Part shown: piece after piece, positions 42,713 through 51,228 of the stretch | Position numbering within the stretch: position 1 is the stretch's first letter | How the letters are laid out: each line of letters opens with the position of its first letter | Source: DMER64 sp964542305 | GTDB lineage: Bacteria; Bacteroidota; Bacteroidia; Bacteroidales; UBA932 | Direction of reading: 5' to 3' | Assembly (NCBI GenBank): GCA_964542305.1 | Contig: CAZITX010000008.1 | Span: forward strand, 1-64,000 | Length of the DNA: 64,000 nt | The notes under the pieces: generated by a model | What the model was told of the DNA's origin: nothing | Databases searched by the model: none | What the model saw: only the letters and a program-made list of their open reading frames with translations | Position numbers and translations under genes: made by a program

Positions 42713-44338
42713 CTAGGCAGGATCCACATCTATCCTGCATTGTGCGGGAGAACAGGGGTTCTGTGCAAGGATACCTGAAAGTTTATTTTTGACATCCTCC
42801 AGCTTTACCCTTCTTGGGATAATGAGTTGTACCCGGTACATAAAAAGTATCTTCCCTGTTCCGGCAGGTGAAAAAGGTCCTTCCATACGGGCCGGAAAAT
42901 TTTCTTTAATAAGCAGATCAATGAACTCTGACGCTTTTATACGGGCTGTATTTTTCCTGTAATGAGAAACCGTTACAGCGATCATACGCGTATAAGGCGG
43001 GTAACCGTAACGTATCCGTTCCTCCATTAATTGTGATAAAGCATCAGGAAGAGTTCCCTCCTTTAACCACATATAAAATGGGTGATCTGTGTCTGAAGTC
43101 TGAAGAAATACTTGAACTGCCTGGTTTTGTAAAGTGGCCCGCATCAGTGCATGAACGGTCAACTGGAGGGCCTGCTCGGTAGCCCGGAAATGTTTTCTGG
43201 ATAGAAGCTTTTCACAATGCAAAAAACAGATCATTCCCGTTTTGTCATCCAGGAAATGATGCATCCGGTAGGGTCTGCATATTTTTGTTGCGGGATCCTG
43301 CGGGGCATCTTCCAGGTAATCGGGATCGGATTCCACAAGAAGCACTTCTTTTCCGCCGGCAATAACTTCTTCGGCCGCACGTAAGCTTTTTATGTGCAGT
43401 GTGCCTTTCATTGCATTGCTTTTCAGGGCTTTGAGCGTGTCAATTATTGTGAGGTGGTTATCGGGAAAATTTTTATTGGGGATTGCGTGAATTTGTTGAA
43501 ATTTTCCTTTTTCAAGGTTGTAATACGTTTCAAGAGAAGGGACAACAGATCCTAAAAGAATCTGTGCCCGGAACATTTGTCCCATCATCAATGCCGTATC
43601 CCGGGAGTGTATATGTGGTGCTGCGTCTTGTTTCTTGTGACCGGGATGTTCCTCCATATCCACAATGATCATTCCCAAACGGGTATAGGGAAGAAATAAG
43701 GCATGGTGCATTCCGCATACAATACATGGATTGCCGGCGTAAAGTTCCTTTTGGGCACGGCTTTGTTCTTTCTGAGGTCTTTTTGAATGAAAACAGAGCA
43801 GAATTTCTCCAAATGCAGGCAACAAAGCTTCATAAATTTTTTCACAGGCTACTCTGTCCGGTCCCAGCACCAGGCATTGCCCGCCTGCCAAAATGACTTT
43901 CTGCAGGTGTTCCCTGTAAATCTCTGTTCTTTCTACACCGTTGATGTATAGGGTTTTGCAGGATTCCTGAATCAAATATGACTCTTTTCCGGTAAAAGCG
44001 TTACGCCTTTTAAATTTCCACAGACTTAATGCCGTTTTTGCAACAGTCCCCAAGGGACACATATAATAATGCGCGATCCATTCCCAAAACCGTAAAATTT
44101 CCTCCGGGATAACAGGCAACGCTTTTTCCACCCCGTCAATCTCTTTGTAAGCTTCACCTAATACCGGTTTAAAACCATTTTTGTGTATATGCCAAACTAC
44201 TCCGGTAATAATTTTTTGACCTACAGGAGCCTTAACCTGCATACCTGTAATTACTGCATCGGCAAGATCTCCGGGTATTCTGTAAGTAAGAGGGCTTTCC
44301 AGAGCGAGGGGAAACAGTATATCGGCATACGTTTCCAT
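42713..44338 (-). CDS. priA: Degenerate PriA-like protein (helicase motor lost)
   Basis: A 541-residue homologue of the replication-restart helicase PriA, normally 730-820. The N-terminal 3'-DNA-binding domain is intact (METYADILFPLALESPLTYR; FWEWIAHYYMCPLG at 84-97). After that about 80 residues of winged helix are missing. The Walker A loop GVTxSGKTE has shrunk to GVERTE (134-139), the DEEH box reads DMEEH (227-231), and the paired zinc CxxC motifs are gone (only C354, C371, C376 remain). The C-terminal YGYPPYTRMIAVTV and the terminal domain persist. The frame is fully open, so a structural non-helicase role is possible; see findings. It overlaps ispH by 1 base. Confidence 0.82.
   Translation of the reverse strand: METYADILFPLALESPLTYRIPGDLADAVITGMQVKAPVGQKIITGVVWHIHKNGFKPVLGEAYKEIDGVEKALPVIPEEILRFWEWIAHYYMCPLGTVAKTALSLWKFKRRNAFTGKESYLIQESCKTLYINGVERTEIYREHLQKVILAGGQCLVLGPDRVACEKIYEALLPAFGEILLCFHSKRPQKEQSRAQKELYAGNPCIVCGMHHALFLPYTRLGMIIVDMEEHPGHKKQDAAPHIHSRDTALMMGQMFRAQILLGSVVPSLETYYNLEKGKFQQIHAIPNKNFPDNHLTIIDTLKALKSNAMKGTLHIKSLRAAEEVIAGGKEVLLVESDPDYLEDAPQDPATKICRPYRMHHFLDDKTGMICFLHCEKLLSRKHFRATEQALQLTVHALMRATLQNQAVQVFLQTSDTDHPFYMWLKEGTLPDALSQLMEERIRYGYPPYTRMIAVTVSHYRKNTARIKASEFIDLLIKENFPARMEGPFSPAGTGKILFMYRVQLIIPRRVKLEDVKNKLSGILAQNPCSPAQCRIDVDPA
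42717..42738. repeat. Hairpin at the mltD/priA convergent junction
   Basis: GCAGGAT (42717-42723) and ATCCTGC (42732-42738) form a perfect 7-bp stem with an 8-base loop, 5 bases past the mltD stop and inside the last priA codons. Neither strand has a T run after it, so it may be a 3'-end stabiliser or processing site, not a classical terminator. Confidence 0.5.
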
Positions 44339-45219
44339 TACAGATCGCGGACTTTTTCAGCTACCTGTTCCATAAGCCAGTAAGGAGTAGAAGTAGCACC
44401 GCATATTCCTACTGTATCTCCCGGTTTGAACCATCCCGGATCAATATCTCCCGGGTTCTCTATGGAATAACTCCGCGGATTGGCCTCTTTGCACGTCCGG
44501 TAAAGTACTTTGCCGTTGGAGCTCTCTCTTCCTGCCACAAAAAGTATCAGGGATTTGCCTGCGGCAAAACGTGTGAGCTTTTCCTGCCTGCCGTCAACCT
44601 GGGCACAAATGGTGTTGAAGATTTTCAAAGATTTCGGGTCAATGCCTTTTTCATCCATTAAAAGGCGTAATTTTTCTGTGGTTTTTTGATACTCTCCCGG
44701 ATTTTTGGTTGTTTGAGAAAACAAGGAAACCGGTCCGCCTGAAAAACTAATCTGATCAAGATCTTTCAAAGTCTCAATTACTATGGCATCCCCGGAAACC
44801 TGTCCAAGCAATCCCACCACCTCTGCATGTCCTTTTTTTCCATATATCAGGATCTGTCCCCCAAGGGGTCTGATCCTGTCGTACTCTTTCAGTATTTTTT
44901 TCTGCAGTTGCAATACCACGGGACAGGTACATTCCAGCATGGATATATGATTGGAACGGGCCAGTTCATATGTGAGAGGCGGCTCTCCGTGTGCGCGGAT
45001 CAATACCGTCGACCCCTGGGGAAGGCCACTCATGTTTTCCCGGCTTATAACTCGCAATCCTTTGGATTCAAGGCGATGCAATTCCTCGTTATTATGTACA
45101 ATGGCTCCCAGTGAATATACTGTTTTCTTTTTGTCAAGTGCTTTTTCGGCACATTTGATGGCACGTATGACTCCTGAACAAAAACCGGACTGTTTATCTA
45201 TTTCAACCTGATATCCCAT
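44338..45219 (-). CDS. ispH: 4-hydroxy-3-methylbut-2-enyl diphosphate reductase
   Basis: Last MEP-pathway enzyme: a [4Fe-4S] reductase producing IPP and DMAPP from HMBPP. The cluster cysteines are in SGFCSGVIRAI, ECTCPVVLQ and NTICAQVDGRQ, and IVHNNEELHRLESKGL has the conserved His. The C-terminal motif reads GICGATSTPYWLMEQV, close to the usual GASTPxWL. The 293 residues are normal. It overlaps cmk by 22 bases. An IspH-S1 fusion is not present. dxs is at 150. Confidence 0.95.
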   Translation of the reverse strand: MGYQVEIDKQSGFCSGVIRAIKCAEKALDKKKTVYSLGAIVHNNEELHRLESKGLRVISRENMSGLPQGSTVLIRAHGEPPLTYELARSNHISMLECTCPVVLQLQKKILKEYDRIRPLGGQILIYGKKGHAEVVGLLGQVSGDAIVIETLKDLDQISFSGGPVSLFSQTTKNPGEYQKTTEKLRLLMDEKGIDPKSLKIFNTICAQVDGRQEKLTRFAAGKSLILFVAGRESSNGKVLYRTCKEANPRSYSIENPGDIDPGWFKPGDTVGICGATSTPYWLMEQVAEKVRDL

Positions 45220-45899
45220 TTTTCCTCCATGATTTTTTTAAACCAATCCATCTGTTCTTCGACGCTCAGTTGACCGTTGTCCAGCAATAACGCATCCGGG
45301 GCTTTAATCAACGGGTGTGTTTTCCGGTGGGAGTCCATATGATCCCGTTCACGCACATTGGCCAACACCTCGGCAAATGTGGCATCCATTCCTTTTGCCT
45401 CCAGTTCCCGGAGTCTGCGCTCGGCCCGTATTTCTGCAGGGGCGGTCATAAAGATCTTTAACTCGGCCTGTGGAAACACGGCTGTACCAATATCCCTGCC
45501 GTCCATAACGATCCCTTTTTTCTCCCCCCATTTTCTAAGTTGCAAATCCACGAAATCCCTGACACGCGGAATTTCAGAAACGGGGCTTACGTGATGTGAA
45601 ACTTCCATGCTGCGGATTCGTTCTTCTACGTTTTCCCCATTCATATAGGTCAGGTTCTGACCTGTGACAGGATCTTTTTTAAATGTTAACCGGATATCCT
45701 TAAGATGGTCAATGATAGCCTGTCCATTTGGTTTCCCTTTTGGATCCGTCCATCCGTGTTCCAGTGCGTACAATGTTATTGCGCGGTACAACGCTCCTGA
45801 ATCCAGGTATGTATAATCCATCAGCTTGGCAATTGCTTTGGCAAAAGTACTTTTTCCCGTAGAAGAATGGCCGTCTATAGCTATGATGATCTTCTTCAT
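45198..45899 (-). CDS. cmk: Cytidylate kinase
   Basis: Phosphorylates CMP and dCMP. Walker A is IAIDGHSSTGKSTFAKAIAK. The NMP insert and LTYMNGENVEERIRS follow, then VMDGRDIGTAVFPQAELKIF. The 233 residues start at ATG 45897-45899; the frame extends 16 codons further but that part overlaps the promoter box TACATTTG at 45909-45916. It is the first gene of cmk-ispH-priA. Confidence 0.95.
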   Translation of the reverse strand: MKKIIIAIDGHSSTGKSTFAKAIAKLMDYTYLDSGALYRAITLYALEHGWTDPKGKPNGQAIIDHLKDIRLTFKKDPVTGQNLTYMNGENVEERIRSMEVSHHVSPVSEIPRVRDFVDLQLRKWGEKKGIVMDGRDIGTAVFPQAELKIFMTAPAEIRAERRLRELEAKGMDATFAEVLANVRERDHMDSHRKTHPLIKAPDALLLDNGQLSVEEQMDWFKKIMEEKWDIRLK

Positions 45900-45908
45900 A
45901 ATGTGATT

Positions 45909-45916
45909 CAAATGTA
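45909..45916 (-). promoter_or_regulatory. -7 box of cmk-ispH-priA
   Basis: TACATTTG on the minus strand, an exact TAnnTTTG match, 9 bases before the cmk ATG and 31 bases from the divergent box at 45948. Confidence 0.55.
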
Positions 45917-45947
45917 GATGAAAATCTCCTATTTGTGAAATTCCCAC

Positions 45948-45955
45948 TATCTTTG
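45948..45955 (+). promoter_or_regulatory. -7 box of the NtrC-type regulator gene
   Basis: TATCTTTG, an exact TAnnTTTG match, 22 bases before the ATG at 45978. A purine-rich AGAGGGA lies 4 bases upstream of that ATG. Confidence 0.55.
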
Positions 45956-45977
45956 TGGCCTATAAAAAGAGGGATGT

Positions 45978-47147
45978 ATGAGAATTTTGATCGTTGACGA
46001 TGAGAAAAGTATAAGGAATACCCTGAAAGAGATCCTGGAGTACGAAGATCACGAGGTGGTGCTTGCCGAAAACGGAGAACAGGCACTATCTGTCCTGGAA
46101 CAAGGCAAATTGCAGATTGATACGATTTTTTGCGATATAAAAATGCCGGGTATTGACGGTATTGAAGTCTTGGAAAAAATACAGGAAATGGACCTGGATG
46201 CACCCGTTATCATGATCTCGGGACACGGCAATATTGATACAGCGGTGGAGTGCATTAAAAAGGGCGCATACGATTTTATTGAAAAACCCCTGGATCTGAA
46301 CCGCATCCTGATCACTTTACGAAATGCCAACGACAAAACCTCTTTGGTGCAGGAAAACAAAAAACTAAAAAAGAAAGATTCCAAAGTTCCCCCGCTCATA
46401 GGCCAGTCTCCTGCAATCACGCGTATATGGGACATAATTGACAAGGTGGCGGCTACCGATGCCCGTGTTCTTATTACCGGGTCCAACGGAACAGGTAAAG
46501 AACTGGTCGCACGTTGGCTGCACGAAAAAAGCACCCGTTCCAAAATGCCGTTTATAGAAGTCAATTGCGCCGCTATTCCAAGTGAACTTATTGAAAGTGA
46601 GCTTTTTGGACATGAAAAGGGATCGTTTACATCGGCCATAAGGCAACACAAAGGCAAATTTGAACAGGCAGACGGAGGAACCTTGTTTCTGGATGAGATC
46701 GGGGATATGTCTTTGGCTGCCCAGGCAAAGGTGTTGCGCGTATTGCAGGAAAACAAGATCACCAGGGTGGGCTCGGACAAGGATATCAACGTGAGTGTAA
46801 GGGTCATTGCAGCCACCAATAAAGATTTGGTTAAAGAGATCAGTAAAGGGACATTCCGGGAAGACCTGTACCACAGGCTGAGTGTTATTATCATCCACGT
46901 GCCTCCGCTGGCCGAACGTAAAGAAGACATTCCCCTTTTGTCCGAGTATTTCCTGGAGCAGATATGTGCCGAGTACGGCATGTCAAAAAGAACGATCTCG
47001 CCTCGCGCCATTGAAGAACTCCAGACACTCAGCTGGACAGGAAATGTGCGGGAACTGAGAAATGTCATTGAACGGCTGATCATCCTTTCCCCGGAAAGGA
47101 TAGAAGAAGAAGATGTGAAAGCTTACGCCGATCCGTTGTTTAAATGA
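45978..47147 (+). CDS. NtrC-family sigma-54 response regulator lacking a DNA-binding domain
   Basis: A 389-residue receiver plus AAA+ protein. The receiver (1-120) has the acidic pair in LIVDDEKS and the phospho-acceptor Asp53 in FCDIKMPG. The AAA+ domain (about 138-375) has Walker A GSNGTGKE (168-175), Walker B GGTLFLDEIGDM and the sigma-54 loop as GSFTSA (215-220) instead of GAFTGA. The protein ends at DPLFK, so the C-terminal Fis-type HTH of typical NtrC/NtrX is absent. It is convergent with, and overlaps by 8 bases, an NtrY-like kinase gene that is its likely partner. Such a protein could activate sigma-54 polymerase from solution. Confidence 0.9.
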   Translation: MRILIVDDEKSIRNTLKEILEYEDHEVVLAENGEQALSVLEQGKLQIDTIFCDIKMPGIDGIEVLEKIQEMDLDAPVIMISGHGNIDTAVECIKKGAYDFIEKPLDLNRILITLRNANDKTSLVQENKKLKKKDSKVPPLIGQSPAITRIWDIIDKVAATDARVLITGSNGTGKELVARWLHEKSTRSKMPFIEVNCAAIPSELIESELFGHEKGSFTSAIRQHKGKFEQADGGTLFLDEIGDMSLAAQAKVLRVLQENKITRVGSDKDINVSVRVIAATNKDLVKEISKGTFREDLYHRLSVIIIHVPPLAERKEDIPLLSEYFLEQICAEYGMSKRTISPRAIEELQTLSWTGNVRELRNVIERLIILSPERIEEEDVKAYADPLFK

Positions 47148-50100
47148 TGGGATGTTTAGGAATCCTCACATTGAAACAGGCCCCTCCCCATTCGGAAGAA
47201 GTATAAAATATTTCCCCTCTGTATTGTTCCACAATGCCCCGGCAAATGGCCAGACCCAGCCCGGTCCCTTTACTCTTTGTGGTAAAATTGGGCTTAAAGA
47301 GTTTGTGGTGATTTTCCGGGGATACTCCGGACCCGTTGTCAGCAACGCTTATCAGGTAGGTTTCCCCTTCGTCTTTCAATTGTACGCTGATCACTCCTAT
47401 TGCTTGTCCCTGGACTGATTGAACAGCATTAGACAATAAATTTACCAGGACACTGACCCATTGTGTACGTCGCACTCTGACAGTGGCCTTACGTACATTT
47501 GACTCAAAATGGATACGAATATTCTCAAAAGTTGAAAAAAGGACCATCTGTTCTCTTATCAATGCATTGAGATCCACTTCTACCGGGTCTTCTGTGTTGA
47601 ATCTTGAAAAATTGGAAAATTCGGAAGCTGCATTGGATAAAATGTCTATTTGTTCCAGCAGGGAAGCAACGATCTTGTCAAAATGCTCCAGCCATTTTGG
47701 TGAACCTTCCTGTTTCAGCCGGATCAGGTGCTGAATACTCAAACGCATGGGAGTGAGAGGATTTTTGATCTCATGCGCTATCTGCCGCGCCATTTCCCTC
47801 CAGGCCTGTTCGCGTTCAGATTGTGCCAGTCGTTTGGTGCTTTCATTCAGGTCGTCGGCCATCTTATTGTATGCGTTGACCAATACCCCCAATTCGTCAT
47901 CGGAATTGTAATGAATGTGTTCGGGTTGCCGGGTTACGTCCAGGCGACTGATCTTTTCTTCCAGTTCTGCAAGGGGGCGGGTGATCTGATTGGAAAATGT
48001 GAAACTGACAAAAACAGCCCCCAGTAATAAAAGCAGGTAAAGGTTAACAACGGCTGCGACAATGGAGGAGGTGTCCTTGGTAACGTCTGTCTGTCCTGAA
48101 AGATAAGGGATGTTGATATATGCCACCAGATCTCCTCGCGTATTGTACAATGGGGCATACATAGAAAAATAAGTCAGGGAGCCGATCCGTTCCTTTTGAA
48201 TGAATTGTGGCCTCTCTTCCATGTGCATTTCCCGGAAAGCTTCCCAGTTCATACGTGCACTTACAAGGTGCCGCTCAAAGATCTCGGGCTGGGATGAACG
48301 CATAAGTCTTCCGTGAGGATCGTACAGGTTAATATGGATCTGTACATTGGAAGAAAGACGGTTGATCGTATTCATCAGTTCAACCAAATTTTCCATGGGA
48401 TCGGGTGTCCGGTCGGCAAAACGGACATATTCTTCCAAAGAAGCCCTGGCCGCATCCATCTGATTCTGCATTTGCCGGCTGTTGGTTTCTTCGTACAGTT
48501 TCAGTCCGAATCCTATGCTGCCCACTGCCATAAGTACAAGCGCCACCACCAGTAGCCCTACCAGCAAAAACGTGATTTTGCGGCGGAAGGAATTCCTGGG
48601 TAGATTGATACTCAAGTCGTTTTCCTTCATCAATCCAAGGGCCAGGGCAAATATCAATCCGTAAAAAAGAAACAGGTACGAAAGGGAAACCAGGTAAGGA
48701 ACAGGAGTCCTCAACGGCCGTGAAATGACCAGCACTTTATTGCCGGTTTTGTACATGAAGTGAAAACTCCGACCTTTCTTACGGGAACTGAATCCTTCCC
48801 CGGGCGGTTCGGTTTGTTTGCTGGGATATACATATTTACCGCTGTTTGAAACCAGTCTGTCGTCAATATATTTTGCGTACGAATGATCGTAAGGCAATTT
48901 GAAACGGTCCAGCTGCGAACGATCCGATAACAACGAAGGGTATCCCAAGGCGTCTTTTATATATCTTGAATCCAGTTCAATATAGAGATCCTGGGACCCG
49001 CTGTAACTGTAATAGGTGAAAACACCAATATAGCTGATATTGCCCAGTTTGTTGTCTATATTGTAGAACTTCGAATTTTCTGCCAGAGGTGTTCCGTTGC
49101 GTAACAGTTCGCTGTGAAAAAACTGGTAGCAGGAAACGGGACGGGGTAATCCGGCAACTATCAGTACGTCGCCCGGTTCACAAATGGTTATCTGTATTTG
49201 ATATTTTTGAAGAAAATCCTGGAAATAAGTCTCCCTGATCCTGGACAATATCAGATCGTGATCCTGCTCCATCTGTATCATGACCGAAAGAATGGGATCT
49301 ATGGCTATGCGTTCTTCCACCCTCCTTAGTTGCATCTCAAGTTCCAGATCCCTTTCGATTGACATTTTCTGCGTCCAGACTTTGTAGAGGTTCAGCTCTT
49401 TTTCTTTTCCATACAGGCTTACAGTCACAAGGCTGTACAAAGCAGCAATGAAAACGAACAGGTAAGTAAAGCGGTTTCCTGCAAAAAAAGATTTTTCGGA
49501 TACCCTGTTAACGGATATCAACGTACGGATCAACAGGAAAAATGAAAGAAAAAGCATCGCCACCAGCACATAGGCTACAATAGTGTACACGGAGAGCTCG
49601 TCCAGTTTGAAGAGTTCCAGGACTATATTGGAATCCATAGTGACGACTCTCAGGGTATGATGCGTCAGCAAGATAACACCTGAAGCTAGCAATACTATAA
49701 GTCCGTTTGTCAGAATACGGAATGGCTTCTTCAAATTATGTCTTATGGTATCCAGATCCCCGCGGGCCAGGTATATAGCCCAGGCTCCTATAAACACACA
49801 AATGGTGTTCAGGATCATGGCTGCCAGGGAATTTTCCAAAGGGCCGCCGGCAAAAAGCAGGGGCGAGAAGAATAGAATATCCAGTTGCAGGTAAGATGAA
49901 TACACATAGGTCAGGAAACGGAGCATGCAAAGGCCGGCTATAAGGGCCATAGCAAAAACAGCCTGTCTGTTCCTGATATAAAACATGAGCATTGCCAGCA
50001 AAACCAGTGCAATGGCAAACCACCTGAGGACAACCCCTTCTGAATAGGATTGCATGGAAGTGTCGCTCAATATGGTAAACAAAACACCATCGTCCTTTCC

Positions 50101-50706
50101 GAAGACTATAAAACCTTCGTCCAGATTCAACGGAACGATGGAACAATGAGCGGGTAATCCCAGTGACCTGTTAACCCGGGATTCCACAAAATTGTTACTG
50201 AACGGAAAATCTGTCCGGATCAGGATACCGGTAATGATCGTCACTTCTTCTTTTGTGTAAGCCCTTACCACGTACCAGGCACTTCCCAGGTTCAGATACT
50301 GTTCTGTCAGATCCACTCCCGAAAGCGGCTGATGCATACTGGTATTTCTGGAAAAAAAGGAAAAATTGGGGAACATGGCCCCGGGACTGTAACTGTCATT
50401 AATAATGGGGAAAGTATTAATCCAGGAAATGAGACTGTCCCGGTAATACTTGTAGACTATCATGTCCTGATCCACATCTTTGCCGGAAAGATCGGCAACA
50501 GCCTCCTTTTCCAGTTCCCTCAAAGCCACTTCCTCAATAGCGTTTTGTTTGCGGTGAATGACTTTTTCCACATTAACCAGTCGCTTCATGCGGTGGTTGT
50601 GGGAGGTTAGTTCAAAAAAAGACAAAACCAGGCATATCACTGCAATGATCAGCGGTATAAGGAATTTTCTCTTCCGTATTTTTTCCGGTAATGTCGGTTT
50701 CTTCAT
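47140..50706 (-). CDS. NtrY-like multi-pass sensor histidine kinase
   Basis: A 1188-residue membrane kinase. One N-terminal helix (15-33) and a first extracytoplasmic region (to about 235) precede a block of about six to seven membrane helices. A second large sensor region and another helix pair (about 670-690, 715-740) follow, then a third sensor stretch, a helix near 905-925, HAMP and HisKA with His978 in IAHEIKNPLTPMRLSIQHL. The HATPase has LVNLLSNAVQSV, VADNGSGV and KGTGLGLAICRGIVE. The NPLTPMRLSIQHL box is typical of NtrY. It overlaps rlmH by 4 bases and is convergent with the NtrC-type gene. The ligand is unknown. Confidence 0.9.
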   Translation of the reverse strand: MKKPTLPEKIRKRKFLIPLIIAVICLVLSFFELTSHNHRMKRLVNVEKVIHRKQNAIEEVALRELEKEAVADLSGKDVDQDMIVYKYYRDSLISWINTFPIINDSYSPGAMFPNFSFFSRNTSMHQPLSGVDLTEQYLNLGSAWYVVRAYTKEEVTIITGILIRTDFPFSNNFVESRVNRSLGLPAHCSIVPLNLDEGFIVFGKDDGVLFTILSDTSMQSYSEGVVLRWFAIALVLLAMLMFYIRNRQAVFAMALIAGLCMLRFLTYVYSSYLQLDILFFSPLLFAGGPLENSLAAMILNTICVFIGAWAIYLARGDLDTIRHNLKKPFRILTNGLIVLLASGVILLTHHTLRVVTMDSNIVLELFKLDELSVYTIVAYVLVAMLFLSFFLLIRTLISVNRVSEKSFFAGNRFTYLFVFIAALYSLVTVSLYGKEKELNLYKVWTQKMSIERDLELEMQLRRVEERIAIDPILSVMIQMEQDHDLILSRIRETYFQDFLQKYQIQITICEPGDVLIVAGLPRPVSCYQFFHSELLRNGTPLAENSKFYNIDNKLGNISYIGVFTYYSYSGSQDLYIELDSRYIKDALGYPSLLSDRSQLDRFKLPYDHSYAKYIDDRLVSNSGKYVYPSKQTEPPGEGFSSRKKGRSFHFMYKTGNKVLVISRPLRTPVPYLVSLSYLFLFYGLIFALALGLMKENDLSINLPRNSFRRKITFLLVGLLVVALVLMAVGSIGFGLKLYEETNSRQMQNQMDAARASLEEYVRFADRTPDPMENLVELMNTINRLSSNVQIHINLYDPHGRLMRSSQPEIFERHLVSARMNWEAFREMHMEERPQFIQKERIGSLTYFSMYAPLYNTRGDLVAYINIPYLSGQTDVTKDTSSIVAAVVNLYLLLLLGAVFVSFTFSNQITRPLAELEEKISRLDVTRQPEHIHYNSDDELGVLVNAYNKMADDLNESTKRLAQSEREQAWREMARQIAHEIKNPLTPMRLSIQHLIRLKQEGSPKWLEHFDKIVASLLEQIDILSNAASEFSNFSRFNTEDPVEVDLNALIREQMVLFSTFENIRIHFESNVRKATVRVRRTQWVSVLVNLLSNAVQSVQGQAIGVISVQLKDEGETYLISVADNGSGVSPENHHKLFKPNFTTKSKGTGLGLAICRGIVEQYRGEIFYTSSEWGGACFNVRIPKHPII

Positions 50707-51176
50707 TCGTGGTGGTAGGCTTCTCTCTTAATGATGGTTAAACATCGGTAAATTTGTTCCATGCACAATAAACGTACCAGTTGGTGCGGAAATGTCAAAG
50801 AGGACAAAGACCACATTTCCTGTGCCCGGCCCCTGACCTGTTCTGAAAAACCATACGGCCCTCCCAGGGCAAAAACAAGCGTGCGTGTTCCTTTTTGCAT
50901 ATGTTGTTCAATTTGGAACGACATTTGCTTGGATGTATAGGTGCTGCCATTCTCATCAAAAAGGACCAGATGGTCTCCCGGTTTGATGTTCTTTAACAGC
51001 AAACGGCCTTCTTTCTCTTTGATCTGATTGCAGGACAATGAAGAAGTGTTCTTTATATCGGGCAATTCCAGACGTGTGAAACGAATGTAGTGAACCAAAC
51101 GTTTTTCATAATCACGGATGCCTTCAAGCAGGTACTTTTCCTGCGTTTTGCCGATGCAAAGCAACACCATATTCAT
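50703..51176 (-). CDS. rlmH: 23S rRNA (pseudouridine1915-N3)-methyltransferase RlmH
   Basis: SPOUT methyltransferase acting on helix 69 of 23S rRNA in the 70S ribosome. At 157 residues it matches the family. VFALGGPYGFSEQVRGRA is the SAM-binding knot, and LSLSSLTFPHQLVRLLCMEQ follows (the displayed order in the protein is MWSLSSLTFPHQLVRLLC). The ATG 51174-51176 is only 4 bases after a TACTTTTG box, so a leaderless message is likely. It precedes the sensor kinase with an ATGA overlap. Confidence 0.94.
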   Translation of the reverse strand: MNMVLLCIGKTQEKYLLEGIRDYEKRLVHYIRFTRLELPDIKNTSSLSCNQIKEKEGRLLLKNIKPGDHLVLFDENGSTYTSKQMSFQIEQHMQKGTRTLVFALGGPYGFSEQVRGRAQEMWSLSSLTFPHQLVRLLCMEQIYRCLTIIKREAYHHE

Positions 51177-51180
51177 TGGG

Positions 51181-51188
51181 CAAAAGTA
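51181..51188 (-). promoter_or_regulatory. -7 box of rlmH and the sensor kinase
   Basis: TACTTTTG on the minus strand, an exact TAnnTTTG match, 4 bases before the rlmH ATG. Confidence 0.6.
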
Positions 51189-51228
51189 AGAAATTATGTG
51201 TAACTTGCCGTTGATTTAAGTTATTGTT

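Noticed and set aside
46049..47083. Open frame of 344 codons antisense to the NtrC-type regulator
   Set aside because: It is Ser/Leu-rich sequence mirroring the AAA+ gene, with no recognisable domain; the sense gene explains the region.
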